A stretch of DNA of 64,000 nucleotides from Heliopora coerulea (taxonomy: Eukaryota > Cnidaria > Anthozoa > Scleralcyonacea > Helioporidae): contig JASJOG010000071.1 in assembly GCA_030142905.1 (NCBI GenBank), forward strand, positions 186,001-250,000, in the 5' to 3' direction. The notes below the pieces were generated by a model that was not told the origin of the DNA, did not search any database, and saw only the letters and a list, made by a program, of their open reading frames with translations. The translations under genes were made by a program, and so were the position numbers. Below are positions 1 through 9,102 of the stretch, piece by piece (within the stretch, counting starts at the first letter, position 1; each line of letters opens with the position of its first letter).

Positions 1-1237
1 CGTATTTCGAGCAATATTCCAAATGATTTTTAAGAGTTTCTTCAGTTCTAAAATGTTGTAAACAGTAATTACAAACAAGTATTTTTTTTTTATATATACT
101 AGATTGACTTGAAAACAATCTACTCATATTTTTAATTAAACAATAATGTTTTTCCCCATTTTCATTAGTTATTAACAATATATTTACGTGTTTGTTCAGA
201 CCGGGGGAGGTTAATTTACTTACTCTCAAAGGAAAAATTTCATGATTTTTATTCCCAAACCTTTTTTCTTCATTATATCCAAATAAATTAATTGAAATGT
301 TATTATTTTTTTCAAATTTATCAATATCTGAAAATCCACATGGAAAATTAATATCTTTAACATTAAAACCTTCAGCTTTCTTTTTTAAAATTTTTGTAAT
401 TCTTCCAGGATTTCTAAAATTAGGGGTAGTTTTCAAAAGGTCATCTATTGTAATACACCACAATAAACATTTTTGATCATAATTTTGTGGATTAATAATC
501 GCTTTTTTATCTTCTAAAAATTTTGGAGTAGGAATATAAGATGATGCAAGTAATCGTATAATTTCATTAATATTAAGAATTATTTTCAAACCTTTGTGAA
601 ATTTCCATAAGCTTGAATTTTTTAAAAATTCTTCAAAACTCAAAATAATTTTTTGTGCCATTTTTTCATATATTTCATCAAAATTACTTCCATCAAAAAT
701 TTCTTCATAATAACTATGAAAATGAGCATTATCTGTAGTTTCTTCTCCTGTTGCAGGATTTGTTTTTTTCATCAAACACACAAGAGTTATTTGTTGTTTT
801 GTGCTTGGATTTTTTTTGAATTTTTTAATTACCAATGGTTTTATTTTTTTCAAGAGACTCAAAGGATCATATAAAGATAATCCTACTTCTTTCAGATCAA
901 TTTCATATCTTTTTGTTACTTTCTAAGCTTCTTCATCCAATTTAAATTTTGCAGCTGGGGTGGAAACTTTACCTTGTATTTTGTTAAATATATCTAAAAC
1001 ATTATCTTTCAGATGATTATACCAATTTGTTATTTTTTCTTTATTCCTCAAGGGATCCAGGGGGGTGTATTTATCAAATAAATTAAGTATTTTTTCTTTA
1101 GTCTTGTTAAATAAATCATTTGCTTTTTCTTTTGAGCTTTCAACCAAATTATTAATTTTTAAATATTTTTTTGGTTTTAATAAAGGAGTATTAATATTTG
1201 GGACATCTTCGTCCAATAAATTTCTCGTTGTATTCAT
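1..1237 (-). pseudogene. Protein-primed DNA polymerase B, N-terminal part (copy 1)
   Basis: N-terminal region of the Polinton family B polymerase; the exonuclease and polymerase domains lie beyond the window edge. The start at 1237 lies just after TATAAATAAAG and begins MNTTRNLLDEDVPNINTPLL, matching copy 2 at 44,170. A TAG stop at 923-925 interrupts an otherwise open frame. Further on are a conserved block with KCLLWC and a C2H2-like finger (CNYCLQHF...NHLEYC) running into the window edge. Where copy 2 has a TAA (44,766-44,768) this copy has a tyrosine codon, so the lesions are independent. Whether the catalytic part is intact cannot be seen. Confidence 0.85.
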
Positions 1238-1339
1238 TCTTTATTTATATATATATTTTTTTTAAAGTCAAAAATAATTAAAAAAACAATTTTTTACATG
1301 ATTGGTTATGTGACTATATTGAAAAAAAATTATGAATGA

Positions 1340-1624
1340 TTACTCAATCTTAGTAAAAACAAAAATATTAATTAATGGTTTTGGTATTTTTTCTGCTTTC
1401 AAAATAATTTTATAAGGTATATAAATTTTTTCACAACTTTCATAATCAATTACAAAATCATCAAAAATACAAAATTTTTCATCATAATTTATTGTAAATT
1501 CATGATGTGGTAATAATTCTACTTCACCAGTAATTTTAAGAATTTCTTTGATGAAAATATAATACATTTTACTTTTTGTGTTTTTATAATTCTCTGGTTT
1601 AATTATTTCAATAATTGTACCCAT
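1340..1624 (-). CDS. Small conserved Polinton protein, unknown function (copy 1)
   Basis: About 94 residues, no recognised family. The start is set at 1624 rather than the upstream in-frame ATG because the copy 2 homologue (43,767-44,069) begins at the equivalent place and the intervening sequence is the tail of the next gene. The shared core LLPHHEFTINYDEKFCIF is nearly identical in both copies, which suggests a real constrained protein. It is acidic and lysine-rich with no obvious membrane segment. It lies between the polymerase and the SAP/NUMOD1-like gene, so a role in replication or DNA binding is possible, but that is only position-based. Confidence 0.7.
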   Translation of the reverse strand: MGTIIEIIKPENYKNTKSKMYYIFIKEILKITGEVELLPHHEFTINYDEKFCIFDDFVIDYESCEKIYIPYKIILKAEKIPKPLINIFVFTKIE

Positions 1625-1682
1625 TGATTTTTTTTTATTTAATAATTTTCCTTTAAACAAAAAAATAAAAAAAAAAGATTTT

Positions 1683-2034
1683 TTAATTATTATAAAAAAC
1701 CAAAAATGTTTGTCCATTAATCTCCAAATCTTTTTTTCTTTTTATTCTATGTTTAATACTTTCTGCATTCATATTAAAATTTTTTGCAGCAGATCTAAGA
1801 CTTAAAATTTAAGATTTCACCTGTTTTACTGTTTATAACTATTACTGGGATTGGATTTTTCATTTTTTCTCTACAATATTTCTCATACTTTTCATTTGGT
1901 TTGCTAATTTCAAATCTCAGCATTTCTTCAAGTTGATTTTTTGTGTATCTTTTATAATATTTTATTTTTCTTTCTCTTGCAATATTCCACAATTGTTTAA
2001 AAGTTTTTTGTTGGTAATTCGTTTTACAATTCAT
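1683..2034 (-). pseudogene. SAP/HeH plus NUMOD1-like DNA-binding protein (copy 1, frameshifted)
   Basis: The N-terminal half (residues 8-45) resembles a SAP/Rho-N type helix-extended-helix, with alternating basic and hydrophobic residues around IARERKIKYYKRYTKNQLEE. The middle has VIVINSKTGEILNFKS, and a segment containing AAKNFNMNAESIKHRI follows in another frame; together they resemble NUMOD1, a DNA-binding module known from homing endonucleases. The frame breaks near 1798-1805 in an AT run. The start at 2034 is preceded by AATAA overlapping the ATG. The homologue is 43,384-43,724. No nuclease domain is visible. The domain assignments are by eye. Confidence 0.6.
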
Positions 2035-2069
2035 TTATTCATATAATTCTTTTATTTAAAGAAAAATTT

Positions 2070-2501
2070 TTAAATAAATTTATAAACTACATAACCACCT
2101 GAAATCCCAACAAGAAAAAAAGCAACATTTTGATATTCTTTCATTTCATCAGAAGGTTCATAATAATCTTTTAATTTTGGTGGTTGCCTGTCATTTTCTT
2201 CATTTTCTTCATTTTCAAGAGATTTTAAACGATTATTAATTTCAGCAAGATTTTTCAAAGACATGTTTGTCTCATTTATATCAGCATTTGCATCAGATAA
2301 TTGATGTCTTAATTTTTCAATTTCTTCTTTTCTTTTTACTTGCTCCTCATACCATTTTTCCTTTGCTTCACTAAGTTTTTCCATTGCTTCATTATGTCTT
2401 TTTATCTCTTTTTCATATCCAGAATGATTTAATTTTGAAAATAAAAATCCAGCACCTGCAAAAGCAACTGCATTAAATAATCCACCAACTACTGTTTCCA
2501 T
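2070..2501 (-). CDS. Membrane-anchored coiled-coil protein (copy 1)
   Basis: 143 residues. A hydrophobic N-terminus (about residues 6-22, GGLFNAVAFAGAGFLF) is followed by a charged heptad-rich coiled coil (about 30-100, with EKLRHQLSDANADINETN) and a hydrophobic C-terminal segment (NVAFFLVGISGGYVVYKF). The layout suggests a protein spanning or bridging membranes, or a virion membrane protein. The copy 2 homologue (42,631-43,047) has a stop inside the coiled coil, while this one is open throughout. The start follows TATATAAATAA directly. No database family is recognised. Confidence 0.75.
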   Translation of the reverse strand: METVVGGLFNAVAFAGAGFLFSKLNHSGYEKEIKRHNEAMEKLSEAKEKWYEEQVKRKEEIEKLRHQLSDANADINETNMSLKNLAEINNRLKSLENEENEENDRQPPKLKDYYEPSDEMKEYQNVAFFLVGISGGYVVYKFI

Positions 2502-2523
2502 TTATTTATATATTTTTTCTATT

Positions 2524-2756
2524 TTATGATTTGAAAGGATCAGAAGGAATCCATTTCTTATCTTGTGCATATTTAACTGCAAGCGATGATATTCCAACAG
2601 CTGCTGCAAGTTTTAAATAGGAACTAAACTAGATGGAGTTGATAAACCATCACTAATTACTTTTCTTGATATCATTCCAACCCCAACAGCACCCAATGTA
2701 ATTATTGTAGAATCATATAATTCATTCATAACTTCTTTTCTATTCATTTCACCCAT
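2524..2756 (-). pseudogene. Small membrane protein (copy 1, frameshifted)
   Basis: Homologue of the intact 77-residue gene at 42,353-42,586. It starts MGEMNRKEVMNELYDST and ends with the same WIPSDPFKS-type tail, but a one-base change near 2617-2622 puts the two halves in different frames. The intact homologue has glycine- and alanine-rich hydrophobic stretches compatible with two membrane helices. The start at 2756 lies directly after TATATAAATAA. Function unknown. Confidence 0.65.
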
Positions 2757-2796
2757 TTATTTATATACATAAAAAATTTTTTAAAACTCTAGATCT

Positions 2797-3276
2797 TTAC
2801 AGGGTTTCAATAGAACACCTTGATGGGTTTATTTTACCCTCACGGTCTTCATTCTTTCTTAACTTAGCTTCACTGTCTTTTTCTTCTTTTTCTTGTTTTT
2901 TTTGTTTTTCTTGTTTTTCTTGTCTTTGTTGTGGTTTCATCGAAGCCTCGCTTTGGTGAAGCATTGATTGGTCTCTTTTGTCTTTTTTATATGCAAAGTA
3001 TAACCCACCCAGCGCAGCAGCAACTCCCGCTACTCCAATCAAATACCCCAAAGTGGAAGATTCAACGCCAAAGGTGTAATTATTTATTTCTTCATTTTCT
3101 TCGTTTTGTTGTCTAGAATTTTCTTTGCTCCGCTGTCTTGCTTTTCTTTCTTTTGCTTCTCTTGAAATTTTCGCCAATCTTTTTCCCAATTCTACTTTTG
3201 TTGGGTCTTTTGCTTTAACAGATTTTTCAACTGCTGTTACTTTATCAATCTTTTGTTGTTTGCTTTCTTCACTCAT
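2797..3276 (-). CDS. Basic protein with one membrane segment (copy 1)
   Basis: 159 residues. A highly charged basic N-terminal half (KVELGKRLAKISREAKERKA) is followed by one hydrophobic segment (about 76-95, LGYLIGVAGVAAALGGLYFA) and a lysine/glutamate/glutamine-rich tail ending in RCSIETL. The copy 2 homologue (41,763-42,287) keeps the basic block, the membrane segment and the RCSIENL end while the linkers differ greatly. Part of the linker is GC-rich compared with the gene. It could be a virion membrane or DNA-condensing protein; no family is recognised. Confidence 0.75.
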   Translation of the reverse strand: MSEESKQQKIDKVTAVEKSVKAKDPTKVELGKRLAKISREAKERKARQRSKENSRQQNEENEEINNYTFGVESSTLGYLIGVAGVAAALGGLYFAYKKDKRDQSMLHQSEASMKPQQRQEKQEKQKKQEKEEKDSEAKLRKNEDREGKINPSRCSIETL

Positions 3277-3299
3277 TTATTTATAATTTTATTTTTTTA

Positions 3300-3593
3300 T
3301 TTAAAATTTATTCAAACAGCGATCGACCGAAGGTCTCAGCAGCAAAGCTGCAAGTTATTTATAAATAAAATTAAATAAAAGTCAAGTAAATTTTAAATAA
3401 CCACAAATGTTATTTAAAATTTATTCAAAGTTATTTAAAAGTTATTTAAAATTTATTCAAAGTTATTTAAAAGTTATTTAAAAGTTATTCAAAGTTATTT
3501 ACAAGTTATTTATGAATAAAATTAAATAAAAGTCAAGTAAATTTTAAATAACATTTGTGGTTATTCAAAATTTATTCAAAATGTATTCAAAAT
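3300..3593. repeat. AT-rich repeat block between arm genes (copy 1)
   Basis: A non-coding block of short units (AAAGTTATTTA, AAATTTATTC) with a direct repeat of about 50 bp: nearly the same sequence occurs at 3353-3404 and 3505-3556. Short inverted pieces (CCACAAATG and CATTTGTGG) lie beside these. A similar, differently arranged block occupies the same place in copy 2 (41,598-41,762). A GC-rich motif, AGCGATCGACCGAAGGTCTC, starts the block near 3318 and recurs inverted near 34,137-34,162. Confidence 0.75.
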
Positions 3594-4616
3594 TTATTTA
3601 GCTATATATTTTAATATTTCATCTTCGTCAAAATCAACACCATATTTTTTACAAAGAAGATAATGGTTTAAAACAATTTCTGGATATTTCATTTTTCTTG
3701 TTGAAACATATACATATAATATTTCTCCATCCATTTTTCCGTAGTCTTTATTTTTTGATCCAAGATAAATTTTCATATTTGGAGTGTGATACTTTCTAGC
3801 ATTTGTATAGAAAGAAACAATTTCTTTTCCATTCACATAAAGTTTTCCTTTTTTACCGCCACTGAGGTTATTTTGATCCCAATGTACAGAAAGACATATT
3901 AATTTGTTTATTTCTTTTGCATTTGCTTTCAATTGCCATCTACTATTTGAAATTGCATACGTGGATGAATTTGTGATATATAATAATGAATCACGATAAG
4001 AAATACCAAAATAAAAAGGAGTTGGTTGACTTGTTGTTTCATTATCTATGATTTTAAACAATGATACCTCATTGTTAGACGAATTTAATGATTTTAAACC
4101 ATATACAAAATAAAAATTCAAGTATTGATAGCTTAAAATATTTTCTTCACAAGCTAAATGTAAATTGTTACTGTTTGATCCAAGATATTGAACACAATAA
4201 AAATTATTATTAATTGTGGATTTTTTGAAAAATGGTTGTTTGTTTGTATCATCTTGTTTAAAATTGCAATCTTTTTTTCTTGACAAATTCAAAAGTTTTT
4301 CAACCTTTTTATTGCTTCCAGTATATTCTATATAATTATCATCATCTTTCACATCAAAAATTTCTTCATCATCCATTTGTAAATTATAAATATTTGCAAC
4401 AGTATTTGGAATTGACCAATTTGTCACATATTTTTTAGTCACAACATGGTGATCAGAAGATGGGGTATAATTTGCTGCATGAAGAATATGATGATTTCCC
4501 ATATCCAAATCCCCAGTCATTGTTCCACCTGTTTTTGATAATTTTTTATCAAATTCATTTAAAATGAAATTTTTTCTTTTTGAGCTAAAATCATCATCAT
4601 TAAATATAACACTCAT
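3594..4616 (-). CDS. Fibre-like protein B with one shaft module and lectin-like head (copy 1)
   Basis: 340 residues, intact. Residues 27-70 form one module of the type seen in phage tail fibres (LSKTGGTMTGDLDMGNHHI then VTKKYVTNW). The C-terminal 200 residues have the pattern of a LamG/concanavalin-A-like sandwich: CLSVHWDQN, GKKGKLYVNGKEIVSF, KIYLGSKN and a closing helix with HYLLCKKYGVDF. I infer an attachment fibre on the virus-like particle. The homologue in copy 2 (40,435-41,597) has two modules and a frameshift. It is followed downstream by the AT-rich repeat block. The domain calls are by eye. Confidence 0.7.
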   Translation of the reverse strand: MSVIFNDDDFSSKRKNFILNEFDKKLSKTGGTMTGDLDMGNHHILHAANYTPSSDHHVVTKKYVTNWSIPNTVANIYNLQMDDEEIFDVKDDDNYIEYTGSNKKVEKLLNLSRKKDCNFKQDDTNKQPFFKKSTINNNFYCVQYLGSNSNNLHLACEENILSYQYLNFYFVYGLKSLNSSNNEVSLFKIIDNETTSQPTPFYFGISYRDSLLYITNSSTYAISNSRWQLKANAKEINKLICLSVHWDQNNLSGGKKGKLYVNGKEIVSFYTNARKYHTPNMKIYLGSKNKDYGKMDGEILYVYVSTRKMKYPEIVLNHYLLCKKYGVDFDEDEILKYIAK

Positions 4617-4621
4617 TTATT

Positions 4622-5722
4622 TTATATATTTATAGGATTATGATCAACGTTGTATAAATTACAAAGAACATAATGATAAAACAAAATTTCTTTTTCTGTG
4701 ATTTTTTCGTGTTTTAAAATTGAAAAGAAAGATATTGATCCATCAAAAGGTGAATTTGTGTTGTTTTTTATATCACCAATTGTTAAAGTTGTATCTCCTA
4801 AAACAGTTTTGGATGTAAAAATTATTAACTTTTTTCCATTACAATAAACACTACTTTCATTATTATTTGGTGTTGTATACATATCCCAATGCATACTCAA
4901 ACATAACCATTTATTCAAAACTCCAGCATTTGCTTTTGATTGAAAAGCAGCAATTGGTGTTTTATGATTTACAGGATTTGAACCAATACTTAAAAAATCA
5001 GCACTATCTCCAGCAATAACTAATTCTTTTGTGGATGGATTTGCAAAACAAACAAATTTATCATAACCTCCATTATCATTCCCAAAAATTCCTCCTTTTA
5101 ACCAATCACTTCCAGATGAAGGGACAGAATTCAATTTATAAACAACAAAAACATTTACAATGTCTTTTTTTCCTGATATTGGATTGATGTTGGAATTTGA
5201 AATCATTCTATTATTATTAAATTTTAAAAAATATTTATTATTTTCTTTTTCGCTTTCTAAACACAAGGAAGGTTGAAGACCTTTTGTTGCTTGTTTAAAA
5301 TTGTTTCCTTCAATCCCATAATCAATTAGTTCTTTTACTTTTCCACCGTTTCTTTCAAACAACAAATCATAAATTGAATTATATTCAACAAAATATAAAT
5401 TATGAAATTTCAAAGAAAAATTATCTTTCAACACTGAAAAACTAACATCCTTTTTGAGAATGTTTAAATTGTCGTCCACATATTTCTTCCTCGCTAAATG
5501 TGTTTCAAGTGTATGATTTGTTATTAAATTATCCACACGGTCGTCGACGTATTTTTTTCTTGTCAAATGCTCATTTTCCGTTGGATCAACTGATGTTATG
5601 ATATAGTGTGATCCCATGTTAATGTCTCCCGTCATATTCCCTTCTGTAGTAGACAGCTTTCCTGTTACACTGTTTCCACGGTCAGATTCATGTTTGTTTT
5701 CATATCCATAGAATAAACTCAT
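4622..5722 (-). CDS. Fibre-like protein A with lectin-like head (copy 1)
   Basis: 366 residues, intact. The N-terminus has one shaft module (EGNMTGDINMGSHYIITSVD, then TRKKYVDD) and the end of a second (HLARKKYVDDNLN). A large C-terminal domain follows with VNVFVVYKLNS, WLCLSMHWD, SSVYCNGKKL and LTIGDIKN, the pattern of a LamG/concanavalin-like fold. The copy 2 homologue (38,996-40,429) has four modules, so the shaft length differs. The ATG directly follows the stop of the penton-like gene. Likely an attachment protein; the receptor or ligand is unknown. Confidence 0.72.
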   Translation of the reverse strand: MSLFYGYENKHESDRGNSVTGKLSTTEGNMTGDINMGSHYIITSVDPTENEHLTRKKYVDDRVDNLITNHTLETHLARKKYVDDNLNILKKDVSFSVLKDNFSLKFHNLYFVEYNSIYDLLFERNGGKVKELIDYGIEGNNFKQATKGLQPSLCLESEKENNKYFLKFNNNRMISNSNINPISGKKDIVNVFVVYKLNSVPSSGSDWLKGGIFGNDNGGYDKFVCFANPSTKELVIAGDSADFLSIGSNPVNHKTPIAAFQSKANAGVLNKWLCLSMHWDMYTTPNNNESSVYCNGKKLIIFTSKTVLGDTTLTIGDIKNNTNSPFDGSISFFSILKHEKITEKEILFYHYVLCNLYNVDHNPINI

Positions 5723-6383
5723 TTATTTTATAATAATTTCCAACAAAATATTTCCTACATAAGAAGAATTATTTCCTTCCACTTTGGATTTTATTTCATT
5801 ATAAATTCCATTTGATAATTTAACCCTTTTGTACCTTTGGAGGAAGGATAAATTCTAGAAATACTACCTTTTAGTGTTTGTTGTGTTGTTATCGGAATTT
5901 GTATAAGAATGTCGCTTCTTTTTCCATTTACAAAATTTTTACTTTTGTCAATCATGTTACAACTTATGTTTACATATTCCAAATTATTGTTGATATTTAC
6001 TTCATTGTCACTTTCAGTTAATGTATTTGGAGACATAACTTTATTAACGGGAAATCCTAGTATGGGTGCAAATGTTTGTAAATTTAATGTTTTATCTGAT
6101 TTTATTGTACATTTTCCTGAAAAATCAATTTGTTCCAGTTCTATTTTCCCAACATTTTCAAATTCTGTTTTTAAAATATTAAAGGTATAATACCCATCTT
6201 TGAAACCAATTTTTGTATTATTATAGTTATAATGATGAATATTTGCATCCAAATTATTATAATTCCAAAAAATACTTATAGATTTTACAAACATCTCTGA
6301 ACAACTATTTAATATGATTGGATCGTCTAATGCGATTGTTTTTTCATTTTTTTTGATATAAAAATTTTTAAAGATATCACCAT
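5723..6383 (-). pseudogene. Penton-like minor capsid protein (copy 1, frameshifted)
   Basis: Matches 38,317-38,995. The core has DGYYTFNILKTEFENVG, a LNLQTFAPILGF-type block and YVNISCNMIDKSKNFVNG, which follow the order of motifs in Polinton single jelly-roll minor capsid (penton) proteins; I rate that family call as moderate. The promoter-like box ATAAAATAAATG points to the start at 6383; an A-run loss near 6347-6354 separates that start from the long frame beginning at 6294. A second frame change near 5825 moves the C-terminus out of frame. The stop is directly followed by the ATG of fibre A. Confidence 0.6.
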
Positions 6384-6423
6384 TTATTTTATAATAAATA
6401 TTTTGATTCGAAACTTTGTCCGA

Positions 6424-7963
6424 TCAGAGCACGTACCGTGCAATTAAAATTCCACCAACTATTGCAAAAGATAAAATCCATAAATTTTCACTTGATGTTT
6501 TTGGAGGGATAATTTTTGAAGATTTACCTGAAAGGTCTGAAATGTATTTTAATGTATTATTTTTCAAATCTTTTTTGGACTCATTTTTCTTTATATCTTT
6601 TTTGGATTCATTTTTCTTTATTTCATTTTTCTTTATTTCATTTCTCTGTAATTTCGTTTTGTTTTCTCCACCATAATAATTTAAATTTTCGTTAATTCCA
6701 AAAACCATATTTTCATCAGAAACTTTTAATTTGTTATTATATCCTTCAATAGGATTTTTTAAAATTATTAAAGATGATGGAATTAACCATAAAGTTGGAC
6801 TTATAGCAATATTTAAAACTACATTGGTTGACGAAATTGCTTGATTCATATTGTTTATCCATGTTGATGTATCATAATTCACAATGGAATCTTCAAAAAT
6901 TTGTCTAAAAACTTTTTGTGTTTCCAATGCTGAAGCTCTATTTGAAACAATACTTTGTCTAGTTCTAGCTTGAGATCCAAGAATTGCATAAAGATATGCT
7001 TCAATGCTTTGATTCAATAATTCTGTACCACTTTTTGTAAAACCATCTGAAATTTTTGGAATGAATTTTTTATAATCATTTTGTGTGTCTCTAATTTGTC
7101 CTGGACCGTGTTTATATCTTTTCCATGGGTTTGTACTAACAACGTCTTGTCCTAAATGTTCATTTTTTATGTTCATAATTTCTTGATATGTCCATTTTGG
7201 ATAGTGATCATTTAAAAAACCAGCATTAAATTTATAAAAGGTTTCTTGATCACCATTTCTCAATTGATGCATAATTCTTCTGACTGTAAAATATAGATGA
7301 AATCTCATAAATGACGTAATTTGTTTTGGAACATTTGAACTAAATAATAAATGTTGTATTGAAATTCCACACCCATAAGTTGCAATCCATGTTCCCACTA
7401 TGCTTTGAAAATATGGTTCATTAAGTGACCATTTTGCATTATCATCTGTAGTTATACCACGTGGTGGGTTCAATCCAGGTAAATTACTTTGAAAATAATC
7501 TGTATTGTTTACATAAATCCTAAACTGATTAACAGAATAACTTAAAACATATTATGTAGGAAAATTATCCCAATAATATTTTTTTCCTGTATAATCAACA
7601 TGTCTTTTTCCTTTTTGTAATTCTTGTACAGTTCCTCTAATTTTCCAAATTTTTGGAAAGTTTGGTTTTGGTTTGTTAATATACAAATACTTTGTCATAT
7701 ATGGGTCATTTTTAAACGTGTCTGAATTTATATCTGTTGACAAAAACGAATTATGTTTAAACCAAATATGATAACCTTGAAAAACAGCATTTTTATCAAA
7801 ATCAGCTTCAAAAGTAAACTTTGACATGTCTGCGTATGGATATTTTTTTTTAAAAATATTTTTTCTCCAATTCAACATCTTCTTTAATATTTTTCATAAC
7901 ATAATCATAATTTTTCCCATAATATTTTCTTTCCATTTTTTCCATTTCTTCAGTTGAATTCAT
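6424..7963 (-). pseudogene. Large conserved Polinton protein with C-terminal membrane anchor (copy 1)
   Basis: About 510 codons, homologue of 36,706-38,277. Family not recognised. The middle is strongly conserved between copies (WIATYGCGISIQHLLFSS; FNAGF; RASALETQKVFRQI; SPTLWLIPSSLIILK). The C-terminus is a single hydrophobic segment, LWILSFAIVGGILIARYVL, preceded by a lysine/serine-rich repeated stretch (NEIKK/NESKK units). Breaks: a T/A-run frameshift near 7850-7860 and a stop at 7552-7554. It is transcribed away from integrase across a 21-bp gap. It could be a structural membrane protein; this is inference from size, anchor and position. Confidence 0.65.
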
Positions 7964-7984
7964 TATTTATTTTAATAAAAATAA
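7964..7984. promoter_or_regulatory. 21-bp divergent promoter between two start codons (copy 1)
   Basis: The ATG of the large membrane-anchored gene (minus, 7963) and of integrase (plus, 7985) are separated by 21 bases of pure A/T, nearly symmetrical (TATTTATTTT...AAAATAA). Each start has its own AATAAA-type box inside this gap. The same divergent arrangement with a 28-bp gap occurs in copy 2. Confidence 0.55.
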
Positions 7985-9094
7985 ATGAACAAAATTAGTG
8001 ACAAAGAAGTTGTTATTGAACAAGAGTTAAGAGATATTTATTACAACCCAGAAACAGGTTATCAATCTGCAGAAAGACTTTATCAAAAAGCAAAAGAAAA
8101 GGGGTTAAAAGTCAGTAGAAAAATTGTGCAAGACTGGTTAAAAACACAAGATACTTTTACAAGATTTAAACCAATTGTCAGAAGACATAAATTTCAAAAA
8201 ACATTTGTTAAAGACTTGGGTGACCAAATACAAATGGACTTGATTGATATGAAAAAATATCAAAAATATAATGATGAATATTATTGGATACTTACTGCTA
8301 TTGAAATTTTGAGTCGATATGCATTCGCTATTCCTGTTTACAGAAAAGATACTTTTAACATGACGAAAGCTGTTGGAAAATTACTTAGAAAATTAAAAAA
8401 AAGATTTGATAAATATCCAAATGTAGCTCAATTTGATGAAGGAAAAGAATTTTATAATGTTGGTGTAAGGTGGTTATTGAAGGAACATAATGTTAAATAT
8501 TTTTCTACAAAATCTGTTAAAAAAGCAGCTATAGTTGAAAGATTTAACAGAACTCTAAAAACATCCATGTGGAAATATTTCTATAGCAAGGAAACTTATA
8601 ATTGGATTAACATTTTGAGTAACCTTGTAGATAATTATAATAATACTAAACACAGTAGTATATTAATGAAACCTGCTGATGTGAACAAGTCTAACAAAGA
8701 CCAAGTGTGGATTACACTATATGGTTACCTATTAGGGGATTTACCTTTACCTAAATTCAGAATTGGTGATACTGTTAGGATTACTAAATATAAGAATATC
8801 TTTACTAAAGGTTATGAATCTAATTTTACAGAAGAAATTTTTAAAATTGTAAAAGTATTTAGAGGCGATCCAAACATGTATGAAGTGGAAGATTTAGAAG
8901 GAGAACCAATCATTGGGAAATTTTATGAACAGGAACTATCTGCTGTGGATAAAAAGGATTATGTGTATAGAGTTGAGAAAATATTAAAAAGGAAAAAAGT
9001 CAAAGGTAAAAATATGGTGCTGGTAAAGTGGTTAGGTTATGACAATAAACACAATTCTTGGATCGCAGAAGAAAATATTCAAAATATAAAATAA
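7985..9094 (+). CDS. Retroviral-type integrase with chromodomain (copy 1)
   Basis: 369 residues, intact. It inserts the element into host DNA. The N-terminus is a helix-turn-helix-like region (residues 10-55) and no HHCC zinc finger is visible. The rve core carries the D,D-35-E triad: D in DQIQMDLIDM, D in VAQFDEGKEF and E in AAIVERFNRTLK. An SH3-like segment follows (FRIGDTVRITKYKNIFTKGY), then a C-terminal chromodomain (YRVEKILKRKKVKGKNMVL, VKWLGYDNKHNSWI), which in related elements binds histone marks and directs insertion. Copy 2 has an intact homologue of 370 residues. It diverges from the large membrane-anchored gene. Confidence 0.93.
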   Translation: MNKISDKEVVIEQELRDIYYNPETGYQSAERLYQKAKEKGLKVSRKIVQDWLKTQDTFTRFKPIVRRHKFQKTFVKDLGDQIQMDLIDMKKYQKYNDEYYWILTAIEILSRYAFAIPVYRKDTFNMTKAVGKLLRKLKKRFDKYPNVAQFDEGKEFYNVGVRWLLKEHNVKYFSTKSVKKAAIVERFNRTLKTSMWKYFYSKETYNWINILSNLVDNYNNTKHSSILMKPADVNKSNKDQVWITLYGYLLGDLPLPKFRIGDTVRITKYKNIFTKGYESNFTEEIFKIVKVFRGDPNMYEVEDLEGEPIIGKFYEQELSAVDKKDYVYRVEKILKRKKVKGKNMVLVKWLGYDNKHNSWIAEENIQNIK

Positions 9095-9102
9095 ATAAAT
9101 AA

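Noticed and set aside
1340..1717. A 125-residue protein starting at 1717
   Set aside because: The first 31 codons are the tail of the neighbouring DNA-binding gene in another frame; the conserved start is 1624.
3300..3593. CRISPR-like array
   Set aside because: Units are direct AT-rich repeats with no regular unique spacers, in a eukaryotic mobile element.
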